DNA from: Dehalococcoidales bacterium
GTDB taxonomy: Bacteria; Chloroflexota; Dehalococcoidia; E44-bin15
Length of the DNA stretch: 10,726 bases
NCBI GenBank assembly: GCA_012974295.1
Contig: JAAXQM010000106.1
Span: forward strand, 1 to 10,726
Direction of reading: 5' to 3'
Part shown: positions 1 to 7,489 of the stretch, piece after piece
Numbering within the stretch: the first letter of the stretch is position 1
How the letters are laid out: the number at the start of each line of letters is the position of its first letter
Made by a program: the position numbers and the translations under genes
The notes under the pieces: model-generated
What the model was told of the DNA's origin: nothing
Database searches by the model: none
What the model saw: only the letters and a program-made list of their open reading frames with translations

Positions 1-203
1 GCATCGCTAAGAACATCGGGGTGGTGAAACAGCGCGAAGAGATGCTGGACATGGAATTCGTTGAGTTGCCGGCGGGTCCTCAGTTAATAGGGGCCATCGG
101 CGCAGCCGTTTTCGCTGCCGATCAACTCACGAGCACTCGTTCGCAGAACCTAGAATCGCCCACAGGTATGAAGTCCAGGACCGACAGTGGAAATATGCAA
201 TAG
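1..203 (+). CDS. C-terminal end of a BadF/BadG/BcrA/HgdC-type ATPase activase (partial)
   Basis: Only the last 67 codons are in the window; the phase starts at base 3 and the stop is TAG at 201-203. The visible peptide starts IAKNIGVV and continues to GPQLIGAIGAAVFAADQ. This matches the C-terminal signature of the BadF/BadG/BcrA/BcrD ATPase family (a glycine-rich A-x-N-x-G-V segment, then P-Q-x-x-G-A-x-G-A-A). Family members are ASKHA-fold ATPases with a [4Fe-4S] cluster that send single low-potential electrons to 2-hydroxyacyl-CoA dehydratases or benzoyl-CoA reductases. The Walker-like and cluster-binding parts would lie upstream and cannot be checked. About 25 polar residues after AADQ are an unusual tail, so the extreme C-terminus may be altered. 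A hairpin terminator follows about 78 bases after the stop. Family assignment is fairly secure; the partner enzyme is unknown. Confidence 0.75.
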   Translation, partial: IAKNIGVVKQREEMLDMEFVELPAGPQLIGAIGAAVFAADQLTSTRSQNLESPTGMKSRTDSGNMQ

Positions 204-247
204 CGCAGATGAGATACTTTGTGTACGTGACCTACCTTAAGAATCGG

Positions 248-320
248 TCCAGGTACAAACATTAGAGCTGGATTTGTGAGGGGCTACCCGATATGGGTGG
301 CCCTCTCTTATTGCCCATAG
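248..320 (+). repeat. Dispersed 3'-end module, copy A (terminator plus upstream sequence)
   Basis: This stretch aligns almost base for base with 8788-8856 (copy B). Both read tccaggt..aaacattagag, then ctggatttgtga, then a gggctaccc hairpin and end in a shared ccatag. Weaker similarity reaches further left to about 227. Copy A has one extra base in the aggtacaaac segment compared with B. The module lies between the activase end and the activation-domain gene. Confidence 0.75.
281..312 (+). terminator. Intrinsic terminator, copy A of a repeated hairpin family
   Basis: Bases 281-289 (GGGCTACCC) pair with 295-303 (GGGTGGCCC) in a 9-bp stem with one G-U pair and a five-base loop. A pyrimidine/T-rich run, tctcttatt, follows at 304-312. 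It lies 78 bases after the activase stop and ends before the Shine-Dalgarno site of the next gene, so it separates the two transcription units. Related hairpins occur at 8820-8843 and, inverted, at 9149-9173. Confidence 0.7.
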
Positions 321-373
321 CATTGACAGGCAAAAGCTCGCCGGAGTATGCTCAGCACACGCAAGGGGAGATT

Positions 374-1063
374 ATGGTCTCGATAAATGACATTCCGTTT
401 AATATAGATTCCGACTACCTGTCTGAAACGCTTCATATTGAATTAGGCACTAATCTCAGTAAAGAGTTTGAAGAGCTTGTTAGTGTGGTTCAAGAGACTG
501 CAAAACCGAAAGCATTATATGAAGTTTCCTTCATAGATAATAAAGATACTGATTCCATCACAATAGACGATGTTACATTTACCAGCCTCGCTTTAAGGAA
601 AAACCTTGATTCGGTTAACCGTGTATTTCCATATATTGCTACATGTGGTACAGAAGTTGATGAAATCGTGATAGAAAATGACGATTTAGAGAAGAAAGTG
701 TGGCTGTATTACATCAAACTGAACCTCCTGCAGACCACTATTCAGTATTTGATAGAGCAAATAAAACAGCGATATAAAGTATCTGATTTATCCACCATGA
801 ACCCAGGCTCCGGTGATGCTAGTGTATGGCCCATCGAACAACTAAAGGAATTATTTTCCATGTTTAGTGATGTTGAAATGCTTACTGGTGTAAGGTTGAC
901 GGAATCACTTCTGATGGTACCGGACATGTCAGTCGCGGGAATCCTTTTTACTTCAGAGACTTCCTTTCAGAGCTGCCAACTTTGCCATCGTGCCAATTGC
1001 CCTATCCGAAGAGCTCCTTTCAGTAAAGAGCTCTGGGACTCCATTAATCAGGACAGCAGTTAA
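374..1063 (+). CDS. Vitamin B12-dependent methionine synthase activation-domain protein (stand-alone)
   Basis: The 229-residue product resembles short proteins that carry only the MetH activation (AdoMet-binding) domain, often found in anaerobes beside corrinoid proteins or methyltransferases. Visible support is the central segment with TCGTEVDE and the C-terminal stretch ILFTSETSFQSCQLC continuing to NCPIRRAPF. That stretch carries a Cys201-x2-Cys204-x4-Cys209 group typical of these short versions and suggestive of a metal site. The family role is reductive reactivation of a cob(II)alamin cofactor; that this protein does so is inference. I chose ATG 374 because AAGGGGAG (363-370) stands directly before it. 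A longer in-frame ATG at 293 lies inside the terminator hairpin and has no ribosome site. No corrinoid protein is in the window, so its partner is elsewhere or unknown. Confidence 0.75.
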   Translation: MVSINDIPFNIDSDYLSETLHIELGTNLSKEFEELVSVVQETAKPKALYEVSFIDNKDTDSITIDDVTFTSLALRKNLDSVNRVFPYIATCGTEVDEIVIENDDLEKKVWLYYIKLNLLQTTIQYLIEQIKQRYKVSDLSTMNPGSGDASVWPIEQLKELFSMFSDVEMLTGVRLTESLLMVPDMSVAGILFTSETSFQSCQLCHRANCPIRRAPFSKELWDSINQDSS

Positions 1064-1161
1064 TGCGTAAAGCAGAAAACTGTAAATCGCAGACAAAGAG
1101 GGAGGATAATCCTGAGGATAGCTGCTGTAAACGCAGAGACGTCATTGACGGCATGCAGTAA
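1063..1161 (+). CDS. Possible 32-residue ORF coupled to the preceding gene by TAATG
   Basis: The stop of the activation-domain gene overlaps an ATG (taATG, 1061-1065), an arrangement that allows reinitiation. The frame runs 32 codons to TAA 1159-1161. It encodes a polar, basic peptide with three cysteines (Cys7, Cys21, Cys22). I recognise no family. A stop-free run of this length is expected by chance, so only the overlap geometry supports it. Confidence 0.2.
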   Translation: MRKAENCKSQTKREDNPEDSCCKRRDVIDGMQ

Positions 1162-1174
1162 AATTAATTATAGG
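1145..1174 (+). promoter_or_regulatory. Possible sigma70-type promoter upstream of hydrolase 1
   Basis: TTGACG (1145-1150) and TATAGG (1169-1174) are 18 bases apart, with an AT-rich stretch between them. The predicted start point would be about 100 bases before the hydrolase ATG at 1286. The -35 box is good and the -10 box is weak. It may give the hydrolase and the following selenoprotein their own transcript. Confidence 0.3.
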
Positions 1175-1285
1175 GGAATATGCTTTATTGAGGTTCAGCA
1201 AACGGGCCGATATTTCTTTGATAACGATCTATAGTAGCCAGAACCTCTTTTGCTAAACTGCTAATAGGATCAATTGGAGTAGGAA

Positions 1286-2107
1286 ATGCCAAGAGCATTT
1301 ATTAATGGTGTTAACATCTGCTATAACATTGACGGTAGTGGAGAGCCTCTGTTCTTAATTCAGGGGCTTACTGGCGGTCGGAACGACTGGTTTTTCCAAA
1401 TGCGTTCTTTAAAAAAGCATTATAGAGTAGTCACCTTTGATAATAGAGGGGCGGGTAGTACCGATAAACCAGATGAATCATACGACATCAGGACTATGGC
1501 AGATGACACAATAGGCTTGATGGACCATCTTAAAGTCGATAGAGCTCATATTTTGGGAATGTCCCTTGGTAGTCTGATAGCACAGGAAATCGTCATCAAT
1601 TATCCCGATAGGATAATGAAGCTCATCCTCGTAGCTGCAATTGTATATGGAGAGGGAATGAGGGAAATCACTGAAGGAATGCGTGAAGCTCTAGGTCTTA
1701 GGGAGAATTACTCCGAAGAAGAAGCCAGGAATGTAATGAATAACATAGATGTTACGGAGTATTTTGCTAAAGTGACTGGCCTGTCTTTCAATAAGAAACT
1801 CATTCGGATGATGCTTATACCTCTATCTAAGATACACGCTAAAAGGATTGGGCGTGAGGGTCTCATGGGGCAACTTCATGCTTCCTCAACCTGCGAGACG
1901 CTGGATAAGCTACATACTATTAAGGCTCCAACGTTAGTGCTAACAGGGGCTGAAGATAAGGTTGTATCACCGCAATCGTCAGAAATGATAGCAGATAGGA
2001 TACCGAATGCTAAGCTGGTTAAAGTTGAAGGCGGCTCACATGCCTTTTACCTTGAAAAACCTCGCAGGTTCAATAGGGAAGTATTGGATTTCTTGAGAGA
2101 TGGCTAA
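1286..2107 (+). CDS. Alpha/beta-fold hydrolase, paralogue 1
   Basis: A 273-residue single-domain alpha/beta hydrolase, close to the usual 260-290. The nucleophile elbow is G-M-S-L-G with Ser93. The acid is probably Asp224 in GAEDKVVSP and the base His252 in EGGSHAF, giving a complete Ser-Asp-His triad. DNRGAGSTD (residues 52-60) is the common D-x-R-G-x-G-x-S motif. The usual oxyanion HG is replaced by QG (Gln26-Gly27). The cap spans about residues 120-205. There is no signal peptide, so it is cytoplasmic. GGAG at 1276-1279, six bases before ATG, supports the start. It resembles enol-lactonase, C-C hydrolase and esterase types, and the substrate cannot be read from the sequence. The paralogue at 7896-8735 has the same triad spacing at the N-terminus and the same ending (RRFNREVLDFL). 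The selenoprotein gene follows 185 bases downstream. Confidence 0.85.
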   Translation: MPRAFINGVNICYNIDGSGEPLFLIQGLTGGRNDWFFQMRSLKKHYRVVTFDNRGAGSTDKPDESYDIRTMADDTIGLMDHLKVDRAHILGMSLGSLIAQEIVINYPDRIMKLILVAAIVYGEGMREITEGMREALGLRENYSEEEARNVMNNIDVTEYFAKVTGLSFNKKLIRMMLIPLSKIHAKRIGREGLMGQLHASSTCETLDKLHTIKAPTLVLTGAEDKVVSPQSSEMIADRIPNAKLVKVEGGSHAFYLEKPRRFNREVLDFLRDG

Positions 2108-2143
2108 ATGAAGACCTTTTTCAGCATTCAAGGCATCACATTA
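2105..2143 (+). repeat. Shared 3' tail of the hydrolase paralogues, copy 1
   Basis: Starting at the stop codon, the sequence taaatgaagacc, five T, cagcattcaaggcat is nearly identical to the tail of hydrolase 2 at 8733-8767. Copy 1 has five T where copy 2 has four. Similarity that continues past the stop shows that the duplication included flanking DNA. The single-T indel means no reading frame is kept through the tail in both copies. Confidence 0.75.
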
Positions 2144-2292
2144 CAGAGTTAGAGTTACGAGAAGAAAAAGCCTACGTCAACGGACTTCAAGCCAACTGGG
2201 CGAGTATATAACTGTAGCATACTGCAAGGAGATATGGGGAAATAGATTTATAGTTAATAAATACATCCAGATAGATTATAGGAGGTATTGAT

Positions 2293-3537
2293 ATGGTCCG
2301 TCTTGATCATATGATAGACGCAGAAAGGAAGTATCATGAAGAACTCAAATGCCCTACCTTTGATACTGAGCCATGGGTTGCCGGGCCATCCCTCAGTGAA
2401 AGGCGTGTGGCAATTATTTCTACTGCGGGACTACACACCAGGGATAACCGACCATTCACGTTAGACCCAGGAGATTACTATCGGGTTATACCGGGAAATA
2501 TCCAGGCGAACGATCTTGTAATGAGTCATGTATCAGTAAATTTTGATCGAAGCGGCTTCCAACAGGACTGGAATGTTGCCTTTCCCATTGATAGGTTAAG
2601 GGAGTTTGCCCAACAAGGAATTATCGGCAGCGTTGCTGACTATCACTACTCATTCATGGGAGCTCATGATCCAATGAGTATGGAACAGGAAGCGCGTACT
2701 GTGGCCAGCCTACTGAAGAAGGATAACGTTAATGCCGCTCTGCTTTTACCTGTTTGACCACTCTGTACGCGCGCAGTTGGCGTGCTTGCACACTTCATTG
2801 AGGAAGAAGAGGTGCCAACGACACAGATCAGCCTTATCCGGCTGCACACTGAAAAAACCAAACCACCCAGAGCACTATGGGTATCTTTCGAATTAGGGCG
2901 GCCTCTCGGAATACCTAACGATCCTGCATTCCAGAAACGTGTGCTGTTGGCAGCACTGAAACTGCTTGAAGCACGGAGTGGCCCTGTATTGGAGGACTAT
3001 CCTGAGGATGCACCAGCATCACATGATATGCCAACAACACTTGCTTGTCCAGTGAATTTCACTCAGGAGCAAGTTAATCTAAGCGAAACAGAACAACTCT
3101 GTGCAGCGTTCAGGGGAGAGTTCGTATCCTTACAGCCATGGTATGACATGGCCGTCAAGAAACAAGAGCGCACCACAGTAGGAATAAGCGGTATAGCATT
3201 AGATGACATCATCGATTTCCTTTGTTCCTTCCTTGAAGGGCGAGTGCCAGAAAATCCACGAGCAGATGTTGCTCTGCCCTATACACTGAGTATGGTGATT
3301 GATGATTTGAAATCTTACTATTATGAGGCCATTACGGCACAGCCAGGCCAGGAATCTGTTTCTAGCCAAGTCCTTACAAACTGGTTTTGGAGTGAGACGA
3401 TTGCTGGACAGGTTCTCTTTTCGATCAGAGAAGTTAGTAAGAAAAGCGAAGACGTTTTGATGCAAATTGTAGGAAGTGCTCTTATAGTACCTACTAGCGT
3501 GAGGCATAACCAGAGTCGAATTGGGGACACAGTATGA
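2293..3537 (+). CDS. GrdB/PrdB-family (glycine/sarcosine/betaine/D-proline reductase) selenoprotein, UGA at 2755 read as Sec
   Basis: The frame from ATG 2293 meets TGA at 2755-2757 and continues in the same frame to TGA 3535-3537. Read through, it gives 414 residues with selenocysteine at 155. Family signs lie on both sides of the UGA: GDYYRVIP (about 61-68) and DYHYSFMGA (about 116-124) before it. After it come PLCTRAVGVLA, then the ELGRPLGIPNDPAFQKRV segment and a C-terminal NWFWSETIAGQVL segment. The UGA falls in a U-P-L-C context, a UxxC redox motif where non-selenium homologues have CPxC. GrdB and PrdB proteins are selenoenzyme subunits of reductases that cleave C-N bonds of amino-acid-type substrates; the many stand-alone relatives have unknown substrates. 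GGAGG (2281-2285), seven bases before ATG, supports the start. No grdA, grdC or prdA is visible. The alternative is a gene broken by one Cys-to-stop change, but the intact 259 codons downstream argue against that. Confidence 0.8.
2765..2785 (+). promoter_or_regulatory. Candidate bacterial SECIS hairpin
   Basis: Just after the in-frame UGA, GTACGC (2765-2770) can pair with GCGTGC (2780-2785) through six pairs including one G-U. The nine-base loop, GCGCAGTTG, contains several G residues. The loop starts 14 bases after the UGA, close to the usual distance for bacterial SECIS elements, which need a small apical loop with an exposed G. The fold was done by eye and bacterial SECIS sequences vary widely, so this is a candidate only. 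Confidence 0.45.
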
Positions 3538-3545
3538 GGACTTGG

Positions 3546-3659
3546 ATGATAAGTGCAGAACAGTATTATGATATGTGGCCTTTTATCTTACCAGCACGAC
3601 CTCACGCTATATTTTTTCAACTACATTCTGCACGCCCACCTGTTCAGATAGTACTATAG
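3546..3659 (+). CDS. Possible 37-residue ORF directly after the selenoprotein gene
   Basis: ATG 3546 is preceded by GAGG (3536-3539), which overlaps the selenoprotein stop and sits six bases away. The frame runs 37 codons to TAG 3657-3659. The peptide has aromatic and proline content (MWPFILPARPHA) but matches no family I know. The length is within chance; the ribosome-site spacing is the only positive sign. Confidence 0.2.
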   Translation: MISAEQYYDMWPFILPARPHAIFFQLHSARPPVQIVL

Positions 3660-3678
3660 CAGATCAGGTAGTATTATC
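3647..3678. repeat. 10-bp inverted repeat
   Basis: GATAGTACTA (3647-3656) and TAGTATTATC (3669-3678) form a 10-bp stem with one G-U pair around a 12-base loop. No T run follows on the plus strand, so it is not a typical terminator. It lies about 70 bases upstream of the TATAAT at 3750 and could be an operator or an RNA structure. Confidence 0.4.
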
Positions 3679-3860
3679 GATTATGCAAGTATGGCATCTT
3701 AGCCGTGTATAGCTTAGCTAATAACCTGCTTAGCGAAGCTTGATAGTGTTATAATAGCGCCTACAAACCTGCTAGTCATATTTGGAGAAGTCAAAACGAT
3801 TTACACTATAAGTTGGGAAGCATGAGGCTTGTCCGAATGAATATGGAAAAGGAGTATAAC

Positions 3861-4472
3861 ATGGCTAAATACGACAGAAATAATATAACCACCGAAGAGA
3901 CCCATTTGATAGCTCCATGTGGGATTTACTGTGGAGCCTGTGATATGAAGCTGGGCCGAAGTAGGGGTATAGCGAAGGAGATGTATAGAATACTCAATGG
4001 TTTTAACTTTACAGATGTTGGCCCTTTCTTCATGGGTATAGAACGGGAAAGGATAAGTGACTTTCTAAATATATTGGAGCAATGGAGTAAAAGAGAGAAC
4101 TGTGCTGGTTGCCTGGCGGGAGGTGGCAATCCTGCTTGTCCAATAAAAACCTGCGTAAACATTCAGGGATTTACGACATGTGCTGAGTGTGAGTGTGTGC
4201 CCTGCAAACGAGGTGAAAATAACGAAAACTGGTTTCAGGATGCGTCTGCTTTCTTGGAATTAATCACGAAGAGGTATCGTGGCTGGAATATCAAGAACCT
4301 GGAGCGTATAAGAGAGATTGGTTATCGTCAGTTCATTGACGACATGCAGGAGGAAGTAAAGGCAGGTTTTACGACTAGCGATGTAATTGCAGATGATATG
4401 ATTTTCACTGAAGTTTTTAATAAAATGCTGAAACAAGGGGAAAAGGACGAGCGGGAAAAGACAAACAAATGA
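3861..4472 (+). CDS. DUF3795 cysteine-rich protein
   Basis: The 203-residue protein opens with APCGIYCGACD (Cys20, Cys24, Cys27), the N-terminal hallmark of the DUF3795 family. A second cluster follows: Cys81, Cys84, Cys93, Cys98, Cys107, Cys110, Cys112 and Cys115. Eleven cysteines in two groups suggest zinc or iron-sulfur binding. DUF3795 proteins are common in anaerobic bacteria and archaea and have no established function. ATG 3861 is chosen because AAAAGGAG (3847-3854) stands six bases before it; in-frame ATG and TTG codons further upstream lack such a site. The C-terminal third is helical and charged and ends in a lysine/glutamate-rich tail. There is no signal peptide or membrane segment. 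It lies downstream of the selenoprotein and converges on the ABC operon. Confidence 0.85.
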   Translation: MAKYDRNNITTEETHLIAPCGIYCGACDMKLGRSRGIAKEMYRILNGFNFTDVGPFFMGIERERISDFLNILEQWSKRENCAGCLAGGGNPACPIKTCVNIQGFTTCAECECVPCKRGENNENWFQDASAFLELITKRYRGWNIKNLERIREIGYRQFIDDMQEEVKAGFTTSDVIADDMIFTEVFNKMLKQGEKDEREKTNK

Positions 4473-4708
4473 GGTGCATTTTATTAACCAGATCCAGTTC
4501 ACATCACAATCACATCACAGATAATGCAGAAAATGCGGACAAACAATAAAATGTCCTTGGTCGAGGGTCTTGGTGGTGACTCATTGGATAGTCGAATTTA
4601 GTGAGCGAGAAAGACACCAAAGCAGTATATTGAAAGTGGGTTTTTCTGCCCTCTCAGCTACGAAAAGTCCTCTCAGTGCCTTCCGATAATAGTGTCAGGG
4701 TTTTCAGT
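4473..4708. other. Convergent intergenic region
   Basis: This region lies between the 3' ends of the DUF3795 gene (plus) and the ABC ATPase gene (minus). It contains a short tandem cacatcaca motif near 4500-4518 and a direct repeat, CCTCTCAG, at 4650-4657 and 4669-4676. A weak GGG-tttttct-gCCC element lies near 4638-4651. I see no strong terminator for either side. Confidence 0.4.
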
Positions 4709-5518
4709 CTAGTCCTCACCCTTACGGCGCAGAAGGAGAGAGTCGTCGACAAATCGTTTGCCACTGGCGTGTTCGAACTGCTCAATAAGGTCGCTTACGG
4801 TAAGTCTAGATTTCTGCTCCGCCTGCAAATCGACGATGATATCCCCAGCATCCATCACTATGAGCCGGTTGCCCAGACGGAGTGCCTGCTCCATGTTATG
4901 GGTCACCATGAGGGTAGTGATGTTCCCTTGTTTAACCACCTGCTCTGTTAACTCCAGAATTGTCCTCCCTGTCTTGGGATCTAGGGAAGCGGTATGTTCG
5001 TCAAGGAGGAGCAGGGCAGGCTTACTGATAGTAGCCATAACAATGGCCAGAGTTTGTCGCTGTCCACCGGAGAGTGTGCCTACGTCGTGCTTAAGCCTAT
5101 TTTCTAGGCCCAAACCTAGTGGGGCCAGTGCCTCACGGAACTGCTCGCGCAACTTGGTGTTCACGCCTCGTCCCAGTCCTCGCCGCCGCCCACGGAGCAT
5201 AGCCATTGCCATATTCTCCTCAACTGACATCATGGAAGCAGTTCCCATCATCGGGTCCTGATACACCCGCCCTATATACATACTGCGGCGATATTCGGCA
5301 AGACGGGTTATGTCCTTATTGTCGAACATTATCTTTCCTGAATCTGGGCAATACACACCAGCAATGAGGTTAAGCAGGGTGGACTTACCGGCACCATTGC
5401 TGCCTATGATAGTGATGAAGTCCGATGGGTTCACTGTGAAGTCTATGTTATTCAGTGCTACGACCTTCTCTACGCTACCGCGGGGAAACCACTTTGTAAC
5501 ACCAATCAGTTTAAGCAC
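4709..5518 (-). CDS. ABC transporter ATP-binding protein, TrpZ-type
   Basis: A 269-residue nucleotide-binding subunit that powers the adjacent importer. All motifs are present: Walker A GSNGAGKST (39-47), Q-loop Gln87, signature LSGGQ (149-153), Walker B LLLLDEH (169-175) with catalytic Glu174, D-loop SLD (178-180) and H-loop His207. The LLDEHTASLDP wording is typical of ATPases paired with PF04392-type binding proteins. I chose GTG 5518 as start: GGAG at 5527-5530 lies eight bases before it, and the N-terminus LKLIGVTKWFP begins where homologues do. A longer reading would extend 23 residues into the permease gene. The GTG start overlaps the permease stop by eight bases, so translation is probably coupled. 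It is the last gene of the operon. Confidence 0.88.
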   Translation of the reverse strand: MLKLIGVTKWFPRGSVEKVVALNNIDFTVNPSDFITIIGSNGAGKSTLLNLIAGVYCPDSGKIMFDNKDITRLAEYRRSMYIGRVYQDPMMGTASMMSVEENMAMAMLRGRRRGLGRGVNTKLREQFREALAPLGLGLENRLKHDVGTLSGGQRQTLAIVMATISKPALLLLDEHTASLDPKTGRTILELTEQVVKQGNITTLMVTHNMEQALRLGNRLIVMDAGDIIVDLQAEQKSRLTVSDLIEQFEHASGKRFVDDSLLLRRKGED

Positions 5519-6416
5519 GATCTCTTCTCCACCACCTGACGATTTGTTGCCACATGCCTTTATATCTCGGCGCCGCCAGAACCGCAATTACGAGTAGCGC
5601 GGTGACTAGCTTCAGCATACCAGGGGCCATACCCAGTCGTAAAGCTACTGCTACAAACAAGCGATACACTATGGAACCGCCGGCAACTGATACTAGTGTC
5701 CAGGTCACTGTCTTGGGGCGGAACAGTGACTCACCGATAATAACGGAAGCGAGGCCGATTATGATCATGCCGATCCCCATGCCGACGTCGGTAAATCCTT
5801 GGTCTTGAGCTACCAGGGCTCCAGAAAGAGCCACCAAGCCATTGGAAAGGGATAAGCCGACTATCTTGGTTTTATCCGTGTCTACCCCTAGTCCACGTAT
5901 CATTTGGGAGTTATCACCAGTAGCTCTGATAGCTAGCCCCATGTTGGTGTGAAGAAACCGAGCGAGAATGATAATAATTAGAGTTACCAGTACGGCGAAC
6001 GTGAGGATCACCAGGGTGGTGCTGGCGCTAACTCCGAGTACATTTGCTATCTTGTCAAATACGCTGTCGATACGGAGAAGGGATATATTGGATCTGCCCA
6101 TGATCGCCAGGTTAATGGAGTAGAGGCCGATCATAGTGAGAATGCCGGAGAGCAACGGGTTTATCTTAAGCTTGGTATTGAGAAGTCCTGTGAAAGTACC
6201 AGCAACCAGGCCGGCACCCACTGCTGCCAGCGTTGCCACAAACGGGTTGGTACCGCCGACCATGAGCGTTGCAGCTACTGCGCCTCCTAGCGGGAAGCTG
6301 CCATCTACTGTGAGGTCGGGGAAGTTCAGAGTCCGAAAGGATAGGTAAACTGCTAGGGCAAGCAGCGCATAGGCCAGCCCCTGCTCGAAGGTTATCGTAG
6401 TAATACTGAGCAGCAA
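5511..6416 (-). CDS. ABC transporter permease, TrpY/BPD_transp_2 type
   Basis: A 301-residue hydrophobic protein with roughly eight to nine membrane segments, for example about 12-27, 42-54, 59-80, 88-106, 133-152, 185-203, 213-228 and 262-282. NFPDLTVDGSFPLG (31-44) and INPLLSGILTMIGLYSIN (85-102) are strong markers of the permease family paired with PF04392 binding proteins, related to LivH-like permeases. RATGDN (164-169) lies in the cytoplasmic loop that should contact the ATPase. The start is TTG 6416, supported by GGAG at 6423-6426 with six bases between. The C-terminus is basic (RWWRRDRA) and overlaps the ATPase start. It forms the membrane channel for the ligand delivered by the upstream lipoprotein. 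Confidence 0.87.
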   Translation of the reverse strand: MLLSITTITFEQGLAYALLALAVYLSFRTLNFPDLTVDGSFPLGGAVAATLMVGGTNPFVATLAAVGAGLVAGTFTGLLNTKLKINPLLSGILTMIGLYSINLAIMGRSNISLLRIDSVFDKIANVLGVSASTTLVILTFAVLVTLIIIILARFLHTNMGLAIRATGDNSQMIRGLGVDTDKTKIVGLSLSNGLVALSGALVAQDQGFTDVGMGIGMIIIGLASVIIGESLFRPKTVTWTLVSVAGGSIVYRLFVAVALRLGMAPGMLKLVTALLVIAVLAAPRYKGMWQQIVRWWRRDRA

Positions 6417-6493
6417 ATACCACTCCCTCAGGCAAAGGCGAGCCGATGGCCTGTGAGTTACTCTATATTAGCTTCTGAGCTACATCCAGCAAT

Positions 6494-7489
6494 CTATTCT
6501 GTTATTATTTCGTCTGCCCTGTCGAGCACCGATTGGGGAATGGTTACCCCCATCCTGGCTGCCGCTGACTCGTTTACAACTAGCAGAGTGGGCTCTCCAC
6601 CTGTGACCGCAATATCGCCCGGGTTTTCACCCTCGAGTATACGGGCAGCGATTTTACCCACACTGACTCCCATGCTGTAGAATGACGGGCCAATAGAGGC
6701 CATTGCCCCAGATTCTATCGAGTCTGTGTCGCCCGTAAACAGTGGTATATCATTCTCCTCACATACACCTACTATAGCGGGCAAACCGGTAATCGCGGTA
6801 TTATCCGTGACTATATAGATGACATCGCAACGTCCAATCAGTGATTGAGCTGCCGCTAAGACATCGGCGCTTGTGGATACGGATGCTTCAAGCAGGGCAA
6901 GCCCCTCGGTGTCTAAAATGTCTTGTAGTATCCCTATCTGAAATACGGAGTTGGCCTCACCTGGGTTATATATGGTGCCGACTGTCGTCATATTAGGGGA
7001 GAACTCCAGCATTAGTTCTACGTGTTGGTCTATTGGACCCAGATCGTGAACACCGGTTATATGACCACCGGGGTGCTCCGGGTCATCCAAAATACCAGCG
7101 GCTACCGGGTTTGTAAGGGCGCCAAATACTATGGGAATATCGGTACCCGCACTATCTTGGGCCTGGGCCAGGTGCTGGGTACTGGGTGTCGATATCCCCA
7201 GAATAATGTCAGGGTTCATACTTATCAGGGTTTGTGCGATGGTCTGGCTTGTGGGCATATCTCCTTCGGCATTACGCTCGATAAACTCTACATTATCATC
7301 CTCAGTGTAACCTTCCTCGGCCAAGCCGTCTTTAAACCCGTCAGCAATTGCATCAAGGGCGGGATGGGAAACGATCTGGCTTATACCCATCGTATATTGC
7401 TTGTCTTCACCACATCCCATACCGATCACCGCTCCCAGGCTTAAGCTGACTACTACTAGTAAGACTACTACGTATTGAAGCTTCCTCAT
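6494..7489 (-). CDS. ABC transporter substrate-binding lipoprotein, PF04392 (TrpX-like)
   Basis: A 331-residue binding protein, first gene of the operon. The N-terminus has Arg-Lys, then a hydrophobic run (residues 6-22) and GMGC with Cys26 as the likely lipidated residue. The position three before Cys is Gly, so the lipobox is loose. The mature protein has the two-lobe PF04392 pattern: GISQIVSHPALDA near the start, PDIILGISTPSTQ, IPIVFGALTNPVAAG, VGTIYNPGEANS and CDVIYIVTDNTA. It ends with a TLLVVNESAAARMGV segment typical of the family. Known relatives bind tryptophan or tyrosine, but many have unknown ligands, so none is assigned here. ATG 7489 follows AGGAGGT with GGAGG five bases away, the strongest ribosome site in the operon. 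The permease start is 77 bases downstream. Confidence 0.87.
   Translation of the reverse strand: MRKLQYVVVLLVVVSLSLGAVIGMGCGEDKQYTMGISQIVSHPALDAIADGFKDGLAEEGYTEDDNVEFIERNAEGDMPTSQTIAQTLISMNPDIILGISTPSTQHLAQAQDSAGTDIPIVFGALTNPVAAGILDDPEHPGGHITGVHDLGPIDQHVELMLEFSPNMTTVGTIYNPGEANSVFQIGILQDILDTEGLALLEASVSTSADVLAAAQSLIGRCDVIYIVTDNTAITGLPAIVGVCEENDIPLFTGDTDSIESGAMASIGPSFYSMGVSVGKIAARILEGENPGDIAVTGGEPTLLVVNESAAARMGVTIPQSVLDRADEIITE

Larger units (their letters stand above)
3538..3860. other. Intergenic region between the selenoprotein and DUF3795 genes
   Basis: This 323-base gap holds a possible 37-codon ORF (3546-3659), an inverted repeat (3647-3678) and a perfect -10 hexamer, TATAAT, at 3750-3755 about 105 bases before the DUF3795 start. 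I see no convincing -35 box at 17 bases from it. The GCTTAGCGAAGC mini-hairpin lies just upstream of the -10. No terminator with a T tract is evident after the selenoprotein gene. Confidence 0.4.

Noticed and set aside
209..265. 18-codon ORF (MRYFVYVTYL...) after the activase
   Set aside because: No ribosome site, overlaps repeat module copy A, and is well within chance length.
293..373. Longer start (ATG 293) for the B12 activation-domain protein
   Set aside because: The ATG lies inside the terminator hairpin and has no ribosome site; ATG 374 has AAGGGGAG directly before it.
2664..3530. Minus-strand open frames opposite the selenoprotein gene
   Set aside because: They are antisense to a clear coding frame, with no ribosome sites or family features.
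3535..3537. Second TGA as another selenocysteine codon
   Set aside because: After it the frame has only three sense codons before TGA TAA, and the protein already has a normal family length.
4469..4549. 26-codon ORF overlapping the DUF3795 stop (ATGA)
   Set aside because: Only the overlap supports it; low-complexity peptide without a recognised motif.
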